Positions 16,744 through 25,447 of a stretch of 64,000 nt of DNA are shown here, in pieces. The stretch comes from Deltaproteobacteria bacterium (GTDB taxonomy: Bacteria; Myxococcota_A; Polyangia; Polyangiales; JADJMO01), in the NCBI GenBank assembly GCA_025363655.1, contig JANYDK010000118.1, forward strand, positions 37,775 through 101,774, in the 5' to 3' direction. Position 1 is the stretch's first letter. Each line of letters begins with the position of its first letter. The notes beneath the pieces are model-generated. The model was given only the letters and a program-made list of their open reading frames with translations, did not search any database and had not been told where the DNA came from. The translations under genes and the position numbers were made by a program.

Positions 16744-17559
16744 TCACTCCTTCGGCGGCAGCGCGTCGCGATAGATGCGCGCTGCCATCGCCGCGGCGAA
16801 TGCACGCGGGGCGAAGCGCAAAATGAAGTCGTTGAAGACGTTGAGGGCGCCCGGTACCACGAAGCGTTCGCGGGCGATGAAGCCCTCGAGCGCGCGACGG
16901 GCGCAGACGTCGACGTCCATCATCCCCACGTCACCCTTCTTGAATTTGCGCGAGAGCCCTGATTTGTCGCCCATTTCGGTGGAGATGCCGCCGGGGACGA
17001 AGACGGTGAGGGAGACCGGCTCGTCGACGAGCTCTTCGGCGAAGGCCATTCCGAAATTGTTGAGGAAGGCCTTGGTGCCGGAATACGCGGCCTGATACGG
17101 CGTCGGCGTGGTGCCGGCGAGGCTGGAGACGATCATGACGCCGCCGCTCGGGCTCTTCTCGAGAATGTGATGCGCGAACTTCTGCGTCAGCCAGACCACG
17201 CTGGTCACGTTGGTCGCGAGCATCTGCTCGAAGTGCTCGAAGTCGTGATCGAGGCCGCGACCGAAATAGGTGACGCCGGCGTTGAGGATCGCGGCGTTGA
17301 TCACCCGGCCAGCCGTCGCCTCCTCGAACGTACGTGTCACGTCTTCGCGCTTCGTCATGTCGGCCTGGATGCAGACGACGTCGACCTTGTGCGCCTTCTG
17401 CAGCTCTTCGGCGAGCGCCTCCAGCCGATCGAGCCTCCGCGCGACGAGCACGAGGTTGCCGTGATGATCGCGCGCGATCATCCGCGCCATCTCGAGGCCG
17501 AGCCCCGAAGAGGCGCCGGTGACGAGGGTGTACCTTCGGGAGAGCTCGAGCGTGTGCAT
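16744..17559 (-). CDS. short-chain dehydrogenase/reductase
   Basis: 271 residues from the ATG at 17559, with GAGGT about 11 bases upstream. The Rossmann motif TGASSGLG, the NAG strand motif (AILNAGV), the catalytic serine region (IVSSLAG) and the YxxxK pair (YSGTK) are all present. The TGxxxGxG loop with arginines at the end of the second strand suggests NADPH preference. The C-terminus carries an amphipathic basic segment. It belongs to the classical SDR group that reduces acyl or keto substrates. It is divergent from the metalloprotease gene, with 113 bases between starts. Substrate unknown. Confidence 0.88.
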   Translation of the reverse strand: MHTLELSRRYTLVTGASSGLGLEMARMIARDHHGNLVLVARRLDRLEALAEELQKAHKVDVVCIQADMTKREDVTRTFEEATAGRVINAAILNAGVTYFGRGLDHDFEHFEQMLATNVTSVVWLTQKFAHHILEKSPSGGVMIVSSLAGTTPTPYQAAYSGTKAFLNNFGMAFAEELVDEPVSLTVFVPGGISTEMGDKSGLSRKFKKGDVGMMDVDVCARRALEGFIARERFVVPGALNVFNDFILRFAPRAFAAAMAARIYRDALPPKE

Positions 17560-17672
17560 GGCGCGGGTGTACCTCGCCCGGCCGCACGAGCAAATCGTCT
17601 CCGAAACACGGCCATTGGACCGTTCGAAGAGTGAGGGGGTAAGAAAACCTTTGCGGCGAGTGTCTACGAGGT

Positions 17673-19592
17673 ATGAGCCCATCCCGCCGTTCCTTCGCGA
17701 CTTCCTTCGCGACTTCCTTCGCGACTTCCCTCGCCACTTCCTTCGCCGCTCGTCTCGGTCCCTTCGCGCTGCTCGTCGTCGTTCCCTTCGCCGGCGGATG
17801 CGTCGTGGCCGGCGAGGGCGTTCCGGGCGAGAACGTGCAAGCCACGGAGCAGCCCGTTTCCCCGGCCTGCGGCCCCGCGGGCGCGAGCGCTTGTTCGACG
17901 GCGCCTCTCTGGGGGCTCACGAGCGGCTGGACGGTCATGCAAGCCTGCTTCGTCGAGCCGACCGCGACCAGCTCGGCATCCCCCGCGGCCTATTCGAGTT
18001 ACCTGGCGAATGGCAACTACGACTCCACGACGCACGCGCGCCTTCGTCGAATCGCCCAGGAAGCGATTCAGGACACGTGGGCTCGCTACGCGCCGATTGC
18101 CGCGTACGGATGGGGCAAGTGCAGCCCATGCGTTCCCGGCACCAACCAAAATCCCAATACGTGTCAGGGCACTGCCGGCGAGACGCTCAAGATCTCTCAC
18201 AATTGCGCGGGCAACGGCGGTGGCGGAATGATGGGCCCGGCGAGCGCGAGTGCTCCCCGCGGCTTGCAAGTTCCGCTCGATCCGAGCTGCGGCGGCGGCG
18301 AGACCAACACCGCCGGCGCCACTACCCACGAGTTCGGGCACGTGCTCGGTTTCGAGCACGAACAAGGGCGCGCCGACTCACCGAGCTGGTGCCACGCGCC
18401 CGAGGGCTACTATCCAGTCGCCGCCGCCGGCCAGGGTCTCGGGCTCTGGGACGTCAACAGCATCATGAACTACTGTGCGCCGCAGTTCGGCGGGCCGGGG
18501 ACGACGGGCTATCTCGGCAACGGCGCCGACGCGTCGGGCCGTCCCAACACCCTCGGACGAATGACCGACAGCGGCATCTGCAATGGACTTTATCCGTGTG
18601 ACGGTCACACTGGCCCTTGGCCGGCCTTGAGCAGCGGCGACATCTACGGTTTGCAGGCGCTCTATGGCCGAAAGCCCGCGGGCACCATCTCGGGAGCCGG
18701 GACCCCGGCGCCCTCTGGCAGCACCACACTGACCGTCGGCGCCGGCTCCAACTGCCTGACGTCGGCGAGCGCGCTCGGCAGCTGGACGAGCACCGGCCAG
18801 TGCTCCACCAACTACGGGGGTAGCCAGACGTACGAGTTCGGATTCTCCAATTTCGCGGGAATCGCCGACCGAATGACCGGCTCGGCCGGTTACCTCGAGG
18901 CCTATTTCAACAACACCACCGCCCGCTGGGGCGTCGACATCTGGAAGGGGAGCGCCGCCACCGTCTGGCGCCTCGACAACGTGCAAATCCGCGGTCTCGG
19001 CGGCATGGCCATCGGCGGCCCGATTCCCAATGCTCCCTATCCCGTCTCGTACACCCAAGAGCTGATGATTGGCACGCAGCCGGTGTCGAAGAACGTCAGC
19101 GGAAGAAACGCCGTCACCGGCACCGTGGCCACGCAATTCAAGATCAGCAACGGAGCCGACCAATCGATTCGCGCCCTCGCCGAAGACGGCACCGACAGCG
19201 GTATGTGTCTCGACGTGCAGTGGGGCTCCTTCACCAACAACGCGGCGGTCTGGCTTTGGCCCTGCAGCGGCGGAGCTGCCCAGCGTTGGACGTTCCTCCG
19301 CGGCGGCGCCGTCCAACTGACGGGTACGAACATGTGCCTCGACGTCCAGGCGGCGCCCTTGGGAGACGGGACCAACCCGCGGAATCTCCCGGTCTTCGAC
19401 GGCCAGCTGCTCCAAATCTACGCCTGCAATGGCCGACTCAATCAGCAGTTCAACCTCAGTGGGCAGATCTACAACACCTCGACGAACCGTTGTCTCGACA
19501 CCATCAACACGGCTCCGTCGACCTCGGGGGCAATCACGCTGACGGGTTGTAGTGCGACGACCTCGAGCGAGCAGTGGGATATTTATCCGTGA
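17673..19592 (+). CDS. secreted astacin-like metalloprotease with ricin-type lectin domain
   Basis: 639 residues from the ATG at 17673 (GAGG just upstream). The N-terminus contains a run of four Ser-Phe-Ala-Thr-like units encoded by a 12-bp tandem repeat, then a hydrophobic core and a lipobox (FAGGC). The zinc site HEFGHVLGFEHEQ at about residue 219 and the Met-turn SIMNYC at about 263 define a metzincin of the astacin type. A middle beta-rich domain follows (about 340-500). The C-terminal 130 residues are a ricin B-type trefoil, with QRW, QQF and EQW repeats and GMCLDVQ. It is predicted to be a cell-surface or released protease that binds sugars, in keeping with a predatory or scavenging lifestyle. 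Confidence 0.9.
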   Translation: MSPSRRSFATSFATSFATSLATSFAARLGPFALLVVVPFAGGCVVAGEGVPGENVQATEQPVSPACGPAGASACSTAPLWGLTSGWTVMQACFVEPTATSSASPAAYSSYLANGNYDSTTHARLRRIAQEAIQDTWARYAPIAAYGWGKCSPCVPGTNQNPNTCQGTAGETLKISHNCAGNGGGGMMGPASASAPRGLQVPLDPSCGGGETNTAGATTHEFGHVLGFEHEQGRADSPSWCHAPEGYYPVAAAGQGLGLWDVNSIMNYCAPQFGGPGTTGYLGNGADASGRPNTLGRMTDSGICNGLYPCDGHTGPWPALSSGDIYGLQALYGRKPAGTISGAGTPAPSGSTTLTVGAGSNCLTSASALGSWTSTGQCSTNYGGSQTYEFGFSNFAGIADRMTGSAGYLEAYFNNTTARWGVDIWKGSAATVWRLDNVQIRGLGGMAIGGPIPNAPYPVSYTQELMIGTQPVSKNVSGRNAVTGTVATQFKISNGADQSIRALAEDGTDSGMCLDVQWGSFTNNAAVWLWPCSGGAAQRWTFLRGGAVQLTGTNMCLDVQAAPLGDGTNPRNLPVFDGQLLQIYACNGRLNQQFNLSGQIYNTSTNRCLDTINTAPSTSGAITLTGCSATTSSEQWDIYP

Positions 19593-19602
19593 GTGTCCGA
19601 GC

Positions 19603-20712
19603 TCAGGCTCGCGCGTCCCAAGTCGAGCGACGCCTCACTCCTAGGCGTTGCATCGCCCGATAGAGCGATTGCCGACTCACCCCTAGCTCCGCCGCAGCTT
19701 GCGTGACATTGCCTGCAGCGCGGCGGAGTGACGTTTCGAGCACACTGCGAACGAGCCCCCGAGTCTCCGGTGCCGGCGTCGATGCCGGCGCCCTGACCAG
19801 CGCGAGCCGCAACGGCGTCACGGTCGAATTTCCGTCGGCGAGCCCGAGGTCGCGGGGCTCGATGCGCGCGTCATCCGCCAGGAGTTGCGCACGAATAAGC
19901 CTGTTTTGTAGCTCGCGCACGTTTCCCGGCCAGTCGTGGGCGACGAGCGCGCTGCGTGCAGCCTCGCTGAGCGCGCGCGGCCCTTCATCGTGAGACGACG
20001 CGAGGAGGCCTTCGGCGATGGGGAGGATGTCTTCTTTACGTTCGGCGAGCGAGGGCACGCGCAGGCGGACGACATCGAGTCGATAGTAGAGATCTTCGCG
20101 AAAGGCTCCCACGTCGACGGCCGCCGCGAGATCGGCATTGGTGGCGGCGACCAGGCGCACGTCGGCCCGTTGCGGGGCTCCACCCCCGAGGGGTTGGTAG
20201 TCTCCGCCTTGAAGCACGCGGAGCAATTTGGCCTGTCCGGCGAGCGAGAGGTTGGCGATTTCATCGAGAAAGAGCGTGCCTCCGCGTGCGCGGGCGAAGA
20301 GGCCCGGACGTGAGCGAGCGGCGCCGGTGAAGGCTCCCGACTCGACGCCGAAGAGCTCGGACTCGATCAGTGCTTCGGGGATGGCTCCGGCGTTGACCCG
20401 CACCAGTGGGCGATGCGCACGTCGCGAGTTGGCGTGGAGGATCTCCGCGAGGAGCTCTTTGCCGACGCCGCTCGCACCCGTGACGAGCACCGGTGCATCC
20501 GAGCGCGCCACGCGCAGCGCGGTGTTCACCAATTCGTGCATCGCGCGGCTCTGGTAGCGAAGGCCGCGAAGCTCGACCACGCCGCGGCCATGCACCTCGG
20601 CCGGCGCCCCCGAGACAGTCTCGTTTCGCCGAAGATTGCTGCGCAACTTCGGCCGTCCGGTCGATCTCGCTTCGCTCGGTCGCCGGACAGTCGCACGAGA
20701 GACCGGCATCAT
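19603..20712 (-). CDS. sigma54-dependent activator without receiver domain
   Basis: 369 residues from the ATG at 20712, which overlaps the stop of the DUF4097-like gene (ATGA). The AAA+ domain has a Walker A loop (GASGVGKE), the sigma54-contacting GAFTGA loop, Walker B (GGTLFLDEI) and the sensor ATN/R region. The C-terminus is a Fis-type helix-turn-helix (AAGNVTQAAAELGVSRQSLYRAMQRLGV). Ahead of the AAA+ domain there are only about 60 basic residues and no REC, GAF or FHA sensor, so control must come from a partner, perhaps the upstream DUF4097-like or DUF2089 proteins. It is third in a DUF2089 / DUF4097-like operon. Confidence 0.92.
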   Translation of the reverse strand: MMPVSRATVRRPSEARSTGRPKLRSNLRRNETVSGAPAEVHGRGVVELRGLRYQSRAMHELVNTALRVARSDAPVLVTGASGVGKELLAEILHANSRRAHRPLVRVNAGAIPEALIESELFGVESGAFTGAARSRPGLFARARGGTLFLDEIANLSLAGQAKLLRVLQGGDYQPLGGGAPQRADVRLVAATNADLAAAVDVGAFREDLYYRLDVVRLRVPSLAERKEDILPIAEGLLASSHDEGPRALSEAARSALVAHDWPGNVRELQNRLIRAQLLADDARIEPRDLGLADGNSTVTPLRLALVRAPASTPAPETRGLVRSVLETSLRRAAGNVTQAAAELGVSRQSLYRAMQRLGVRRRSTWDARA

Positions 20713-21647
20713 CGATGACCGAGCGCGCGAAGGAGCGAGCCCGCATCCCGCGGGGAGAGGGAGCCATCGGCGACGCGGCGAAGAATGGCGTCGAGCTGCC
20801 CGTCGTCGTGTGCGAAGTTTACAGCTGAATTCTCGGACCCGACGGATCCGACGGATCCGACGGATCCGACGGACTCGGCGGTCTCGAGGGGCCTCGAGAC
20901 GTCGGCGGCCTGCGCGGTGCGATAGGGGCCGCGGTCGGCGTCGTCGATGGCGATGCCGATGCGCGAGGACTCGCGGACCTTGATGGCGCCGACGTCGGCT
21001 TCGATGTCGAGCACCGCAGGCGCATCGCGCTGCGAGGGAAAGAGAACGCGCGACGAGCCCATCGTCGTGCGCGCCTCGACCTGGACGATGATGCCGCGCG
21101 CGAGATCGATTTTCACGGAGCCGACGCTGGTGGTGACGCGATGTTTGCCCGCATCGAGGCCGACGATGTCGAGGAAGATGGCGCCCGCGGTGGTCGCGAC
21201 GTGGAACGTGCCAGCGACGCCTTCGCCCTCGATTTTCCCTGCCGCCGTGACGACGCGGAGCTTGCCGTGCACGTCCTTCAGCACCACTTCGCCGGCGTCG
21301 GTCTCGATCGTCAACTGACAGCCTTGCAGCCGCTCGGCGCGCAGCCGGCCTGCTTCGGCGCGGACGCGCGCACAGACGTTCGAGGGCACGTGCAACACGG
21401 TGCGCGACCTGTCGCGACCAAAGCCGAAGAAGCCGACGTCTTGCTCGAGGTGCACGTGCGTGGTGCCGCCTTCGCCGCGGATGTTGACGCTGATGCGGCC
21501 TTCGCCGATGACCTCGACGAACGGCCGCTCGCCGATGCGCGTCGGCACCAGCGTGATCATCGCCATCTCCGCCGTCACCTCGAGGGTCGGGTGCTCGGCG
21601 AGCGGGAGCTCCCATCGGGCCATCGTGGCATCAGGGTCGTGCTTCAT
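20709..21647 (-). CDS. DUF4097-like beta-repeat protein with SHOCT-like tail
   Basis: 312 residues from the ATG at 21647, with AGGAG eight bases upstream. The body is a regular series of short beta strands (VTAAGKIEGEGVAGTFHVATTAGAI and similar) as in the DUF4097 beta-helix / adhesin-like family. Near residue 265 a Gly-Ser-Val run from a 9-bp tandem repeat at 20841-20876 forms a linker. The last 35 residues (DAILRRVADGSLSPRDAGSLLRAL) are a SHOCT-like motif similar to the tail of the DUF2089 gene just upstream, a hint that the two tails bind the same partner. It has no signal peptide and is coupled to the sigma54 activator by a four-base overlap. Confidence 0.75.
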   Translation of the reverse strand: MKHDPDATMARWELPLAEHPTLEVTAEMAMITLVPTRIGERPFVEVIGEGRISVNIRGEGGTTHVHLEQDVGFFGFGRDRSRTVLHVPSNVCARVRAEAGRLRAERLQGCQLTIETDAGEVVLKDVHGKLRVVTAAGKIEGEGVAGTFHVATTAGAIFLDIVGLDAGKHRVTTSVGSVKIDLARGIIVQVEARTTMGSSRVLFPSQRDAPAVLDIEADVGAIKVRESSRIGIAIDDADRGPYRTAQAADVSRPLETAESVGSVGSVGSVGSENSAVNFAHDDGQLDAILRRVADGSLSPRDAGSLLRALGHR

Positions 21648-21713
21648 GGCCTGCTCTCCTCTCGGTCGCGACTTTCGAGACTTCGCCAACTGCCCATCAG
21701 CTCGCCGCTGAGG

Positions 21714-22112
21714 TCATTTCTTCTTGCGCATGCGCGCGGCCGCCTCTGCAGGCGTGAGCTCTCCACGCGCGAGGGCGTCGAGGACTTCTTCGGTGTGCGC
21801 ATTGTGACGACCGCGAGGATCGTCGCCTTCGCGCGGCGCTTCACGCGTGGGCCCCGTCATCGCCTCCACCACTTGATCGAGGCGGGCGACGACGGTCGGG
21901 TACGAGAGGCCGAGGCGCTGCTCGACGTCTTTGATCTTTCCGCGGCACTCGAGGAACACCTCGACGAACGCGATTTGCTCGCGGCTCAGCCTTCCGAGAC
22001 GACCGGAGTCGAAGTCGCCTTCGATGGCCGTCCCGCACGAGTCGCAGAGGAGCCGCGCGATGCGCATGCGCGCAGAGCACGCAGGACACGTCGTCGGCGC
22101 CGGCCGTCTCAT
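21714..22112 (-). CDS. DUF2089 family protein
   Basis: 132 residues from the ATG at 22112. A zinc ribbon (CPACSARM, then CDSCG) is followed by the DUF2089 core (LGRLSREQIAFVEVFLECRGKIKDVEQRLGLSYPTVVARLDQ), which holds a helix-turn-helix. A C-terminal SHOCT-like motif (HTEEVLDALARGELTPAEAA) ends the protein. DUF2089 proteins are thought to be DNA-binding regulators and are often beside DUF4097-like genes, as here. Its promoter region is the most AT-rich stretch I noticed in the window and contains short dyads that could be its own operator. Confidence 0.85.
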   Translation of the reverse strand: MRRPAPTTCPACSARMRIARLLCDSCGTAIEGDFDSGRLGRLSREQIAFVEVFLECRGKIKDVEQRLGLSYPTVVARLDQVVEAMTGPTREAPREGDDPRGRHNAHTEEVLDALARGELTPAEAAARMRKKK

Positions 22113-22130
22113 CCTGCCACCATAGACCCG

Positions 22131-22169
22131 AGATTGAATTAATCAAGATCCAGATTGATAAAATTAAGA
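22131..22169. promoter_or_regulatory. AT-rich dyad region before the DUF2089 gene
   Basis: A 39-base tract rich in TTGA/TCAA and TTAA, including the near-palindrome TTGAATTAATCAA (22134-22146) and a TTGATAA 15 bases on. It contrasts strongly with the surrounding GC-rich DNA. It lies between the DUF2089 gene and the rightward lipoprotein gene and could hold both promoters and an operator. Confidence 0.4.
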
Positions 22170-22235
22170 CATCCGACCTGCTTGCTTGAAATGTCGGTGA
22201 ACTTTCGCGACTTCTTGCAATCGGACCTCGATGGG

Positions 22236-22252
22236 TCGTGCACCTTGCACGA
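22236..22252 (+). promoter_or_regulatory. hairpin in the leader of the 22315 lipoprotein
   Basis: TCGTGCA-CCT-TGCACGA: perfect 7-base arms around a three-base loop, 62 bases before the start codon. It may be an operator or a leader-RNA stem. Confidence 0.35.
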
Positions 22253-22314
22253 GTGCCCAACTTGGACTACATCCTCCCACCCCAACCTCACTGATCCCCC
22301 ACGGAGATCCGAAC

Positions 22315-23043
22315 ATGCGTCTTTTCCAGGCTTTCCTCCTCGCGTCCGCTGCAGCCACCACCTTTCTCGGCTGTGCAGTCCAGCACGACGGCGCGACCGA
22401 AGAGGCGACCGAGACCGCCGAAGACGCGGTGACGCTCGCGGCGCTCTACGGCACCTGGCAGGGCGAGGGCGGCAAGTTCATCACGCTCAGCTTCACCACC
22501 GACAAGGCCGAGACGCTCGGCGGCTACATGAAGGGCCGCCGCTTCGAGGCGACGATCGACACCGGCATCCGTTGCATCACGACGCCGTGCCCGTCCTCAA
22601 TCGAAGCTTCGGGCGTCTACAAGACGACGAGCGGCGTGAAGCTCACCCTCAACTCCTACGACAAGCCCTCGCGCGAGTTCGGCGCCGTCCTCGGCGACTA
22701 CTCGATGAAGCAGTCGGGCGACAAGCTGACGCTCACCAAGAGCGACGACAAGACGGTCGTCGAGTCCTTCCACCGCGTGAAGCTGCACACCGACAAGGAA
22801 GTGGTCGCCGCCGCCGAGGCGCACGCCTGGCCGTCGCGTGACAAGGGCTACGTCTATCGCCTGTTCGACACCCGCGCCGCCGCCGAGGCCTTCGGCAACA
22901 CGCACGGCAACTCGCGCTGGATCGGCCGCGACGGCGAGACGGCGACGACGTCGCGCTTCGTCAGCGGCTTCAACGACCTGTGGGCCGAGGAGTTCACGGT
23001 CGACAAGGCGAGCCTCGCGATCACGGTCACGGGCGAGCACTGA
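22315..23043 (+). CDS. lipoprotein of unknown family
   Basis: 242 residues from the ATG at 22315 (GGAG eight bases upstream). The signal ends TTFLGC. After a Glu/Thr-rich linker, residues about 45-170 look like a small beta-barrel (LYGTWQGEGGKFITLSFTT, SGVYKTTSGVKLTLNSYD), of the lipocalin-like 'extracellular component' type common in these genomes. The rest (WPSRDKGYVYRLFDTRAAAEAFGN) is unassigned. It is predicted to be envelope-anchored. Confidence 0.65.
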   Translation: MRLFQAFLLASAAATTFLGCAVQHDGATEEATETAEDAVTLAALYGTWQGEGGKFITLSFTTDKAETLGGYMKGRRFEATIDTGIRCITTPCPSSIEASGVYKTTSGVKLTLNSYDKPSREFGAVLGDYSMKQSGDKLTLTKSDDKTVVESFHRVKLHTDKEVVAAAEAHAWPSRDKGYVYRLFDTRAAAEAFGNTHGNSRWIGRDGETATTSRFVSGFNDLWAEEFTVDKASLAITVTGEH

Positions 23044-23045
23044 TT

Positions 23046-23789
23046 TCACCACTCCACCACTCCCTCGTCATCGAAGCACTCGCCCGTCGGTCCACCTGCC
23101 GGCAACGTCGCGAGATGGACGATGATCTTCGCTCCCTGCTCGACCGTCCGCGGCCCACTGAAGCGATTCAAATCCGTCGCCACATATCCAGGGCACGCCG
23201 AATTCACGAGAATCCCTGCATCACGGAGCTCGATCGCGAGGCGTACCGTGAAGTGATTCACCGCGCTCTTGGAGCTCGAATAGGCGAACACGCGATTCTG
23301 ATGTGGCATCGCCGCGGAACGTCGAGGGGCGAGTCCGAGTGACGCCAGCGAGCTCGAGACGTTGACGATGCGTGCGGTCTTGGCGCGGCGCAGGAGCGGG
23401 AGCATCGCGCGCGTCACGGCCACCAAGCCGAAGACGTTGGTCGCGTAAATCGCGCGCATCGTCGTCACCTCCTCTTGGCTCGGCGCCGTGCTGCCGGTGG
23501 CGATGCCGGCGTTGTTGACGAGCACGTCGAGCCCACCGTGCTCCACCTCGATGTGCTTCGCCGCGCGTGCGACGCTCCCGTCGTCGGTGACGTCGAGCTC
23601 GAGGAAATGAACGTCAGTATCCGCATCTGCCGCCCGGAGCTTTTCGACGGCAGCCAGGCCGCGTGCCCGATCGCGCGCGCCGACGAGGACCTTCATCCCC
23701 GCCTTCGCCAGCTGCGCCGCGGTCGCGTGGCCGATGCCCTTGTTTGCGCCTGTTATCAGCACGATTCGTCGTTGCGAAGGGGTGTTCAT
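23046..23789 (-). CDS. short-chain dehydrogenase/reductase
   Basis: 247 residues from the ATG at 23789. TGANKGIG, NNAGIA, the serine strand (IVNVSSSLASLG), YSSSKSAVN and the PGYVATDLN motif after the active site are all classical SDR features. The end (GGPTGECFDDEG) is typical of carbonyl-reductase-like SDRs. It is divergent from an AraC regulator (101 bases between starts), the usual arrangement for a regulator and its target. Stops of this gene and the preceding lipoprotein are two bases apart. Confidence 0.9.
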   Translation of the reverse strand: MNTPSQRRIVLITGANKGIGHATAAQLAKAGMKVLVGARDRARGLAAVEKLRAADADTDVHFLELDVTDDGSVARAAKHIEVEHGGLDVLVNNAGIATGSTAPSQEEVTTMRAIYATNVFGLVAVTRAMLPLLRRAKTARIVNVSSSLASLGLAPRRSAAMPHQNRVFAYSSSKSAVNHFTVRLAIELRDAGILVNSACPGYVATDLNRFSGPRTVEQGAKIIVHLATLPAGGPTGECFDDEGVVEW

Positions 23790-23890
23790 GGCGCCAACTT
23801 GAGGCGCGCACGCGGTGGCCGATTGGGCAATCTTGCGGCCGCCAAGATCGCCCAAGCGACAGACACTGGCTGCGCGCTATCCTCTCTCCC

Positions 23891-24763
23891 GTGGGAGCTT
23901 CGAGAGCGCTACAGGTGGGAGAGTCGAAGACGTCCGCGTCTGGCAGTATCGCGCCGGGCGTCGTCTACATGCGCGTGCGTGAGACCACCACGCTCTACGC
24001 CGGCATGAAGCCATTCCACGCGGTGAGCCTCACGCTCGGAGGTGACTCCGTCTCTCGGGTCGACGGTCACGAGAGCGAGCAGGTGCCAGGCTCGATGCAA
24101 TTGAAAGAGCCCGGTCAGATCCATCGCGTGCTTCGTCGCGCGACGCCCGGGTCGTTTCAAATCGTCTCCTTCGATGCGCAGCTCATCGAGCGCGCGTGCC
24201 AGGCGCGAGGTCTCGGTGCCCGCGCGCGCCTCTCGACATTGCAACTCGAGCCAGGTGACGCACGTGCGGCGGCGTTTCGCCGGCTTCATCACCTCGTCCT
24301 CGCCCGCGCCCACGTGCTCTCGCCGCCCGACGAGTTCACCACCGAGGCCGTCGTCGCCGAAGCCATCGACACCTACGCCTCGCTCCTCGCCGACGTCGGA
24401 ACCTCGACGAAATACGGCAATTCATCGAAGTCACGCCTTCGCGCCAGCGTGCAGCGAGCCCGCGCGTTCCTCCTCGATCACTTCACCGAGAACGTCACTC
24501 TCGATGCGCTCGCCGACCACGCCCGCGCCGACAAGTTCCACCTCTGCCGCGCCTTCACCGCCGAGCTCGGTCTGCCGCCGTATGCGTTTCTCACGCAAGC
24601 ACGCATCGCCGAAGCGCGCGTGCTCCTTCGCCGCGGCGTGCGCCCCTCCGAGCTCGCCCCACGTCTCGGGTTTTGTGATCAAAGCCAGATGCATCGCCAC
24701 TTCGTGCGCATCGTCGGGTGCACGCCAGGGGCGTATGCCGATTCGACGGTGGGGCGTACGTGA
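23891..24763 (+). CDS. AraC-family transcriptional regulator
   Basis: 290 residues from a GTG at 23891, the best-supported start because the upstream frame is the shadow of the SDR gene. The N-terminal half is a cupin-like sensor (FHAVSLTLGG, DGHESEQVPGSMQLKEPGQIHRV). The C-terminal two helix-turn-helix motifs are clear (LDALADHARADKFHLCRAFTA, then SELAPRLGFCDQSQMHRHF). It probably controls the divergent SDR gene. No ribosome binding site is evident. Confidence 0.85.
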   Translation: MGASRALQVGESKTSASGSIAPGVVYMRVRETTTLYAGMKPFHAVSLTLGGDSVSRVDGHESEQVPGSMQLKEPGQIHRVLRRATPGSFQIVSFDAQLIERACQARGLGARARLSTLQLEPGDARAAAFRRLHHLVLARAHVLSPPDEFTTEAVVAEAIDTYASLLADVGTSTKYGNSSKSRLRASVQRARAFLLDHFTENVTLDALADHARADKFHLCRAFTAELGLPPYAFLTQARIAEARVLLRRGVRPSELAPRLGFCDQSQMHRHFVRIVGCTPGAYADSTVGRT

Positions 24764-24811
24764 GCTCGTCCGGTCTTGTCGTGCCGCCACGAGAGAGGCA
24801 CGAACGTACCG

Positions 24812-25444
24812 ATGTCGTCCGTTCTCGCTCCGCTCCCTTCCTCGCCCTCGGCGCTCCGCAACCGCGCGGTGATCGCCGACGCGCTCGCCGAGATACTCCC
24901 CGCGGGTCTCACTGGTATCTCTGAGACCAGCACGCTCCTCGAGATCGCGAGCGGCACCGGTGAGCACGCGGTGCACTTCGTCGAACGTCTACCCCAATGG
25001 ACGATCCAGCCGACCGAGGCGACCGCCGAGGCCTGTGCGCAGATCGACCGACGCGTGCTCGAGTCCGCAGCGCCGCGCGTCGAGAGGGCGAAGGTGCTCG
25101 ACGTGACGAAGAAGCCTTGGCCGGTCGAGCGCGCCGACGCCGTTCTCACGATCAACATGTTGCACGCGTCGCTGCCCGAGACGCTCCCGGGATTGATGGA
25201 GGGCGCCGCGTCGGTGCTCCCCGCGGGGTGTCTGCTGGTGACCTATGGCCCCTATCGCATCGACGGTCGTCACACCTCGCCGAGCAACGAAGACTTCGAT
25301 GCGTGGCTCAAGCGCGAACGCGATCCGCGCTGGGGCGTGCGTGACTTCGAAGAAGTGTGCGCCGAGGCCGCGCGCTGCGGGTTGGTCTTCGAGCGCCGTA
25401 TCGCGATGCCGGCCAACAACTTCGTGTTGGTGTTTCGGCGGTAG
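24812..25444 (+). CDS. DUF938 family SAM-dependent methyltransferase-like protein
   Basis: 210 residues from the ATG at 24812. The family pattern is present: SALRNRAVIADAL, LEIASGTGEHAVHFVERLP (SAM-binding motif I), a long internal helix with QWTIQPTEA and the strand VLTINMLHAS, plus the conserved GPYRIDGRHTSPSNEDFDAWLK block. The DUF938 family has a methyltransferase fold, but its substrate is not known. It is convergent with the 25448 lipoprotein gene, with three bases between the stops. Confidence 0.88.
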   Translation: MSSVLAPLPSSPSALRNRAVIADALAEILPAGLTGISETSTLLEIASGTGEHAVHFVERLPQWTIQPTEATAEACAQIDRRVLESAAPRVERAKVLDVTKKPWPVERADAVLTINMLHASLPETLPGLMEGAASVLPAGCLLVTYGPYRIDGRHTSPSNEDFDAWLKRERDPRWGVRDFEEVCAEAARCGLVFERRIAMPANNFVLVFRR

Positions 25445-25447
25445 TCT

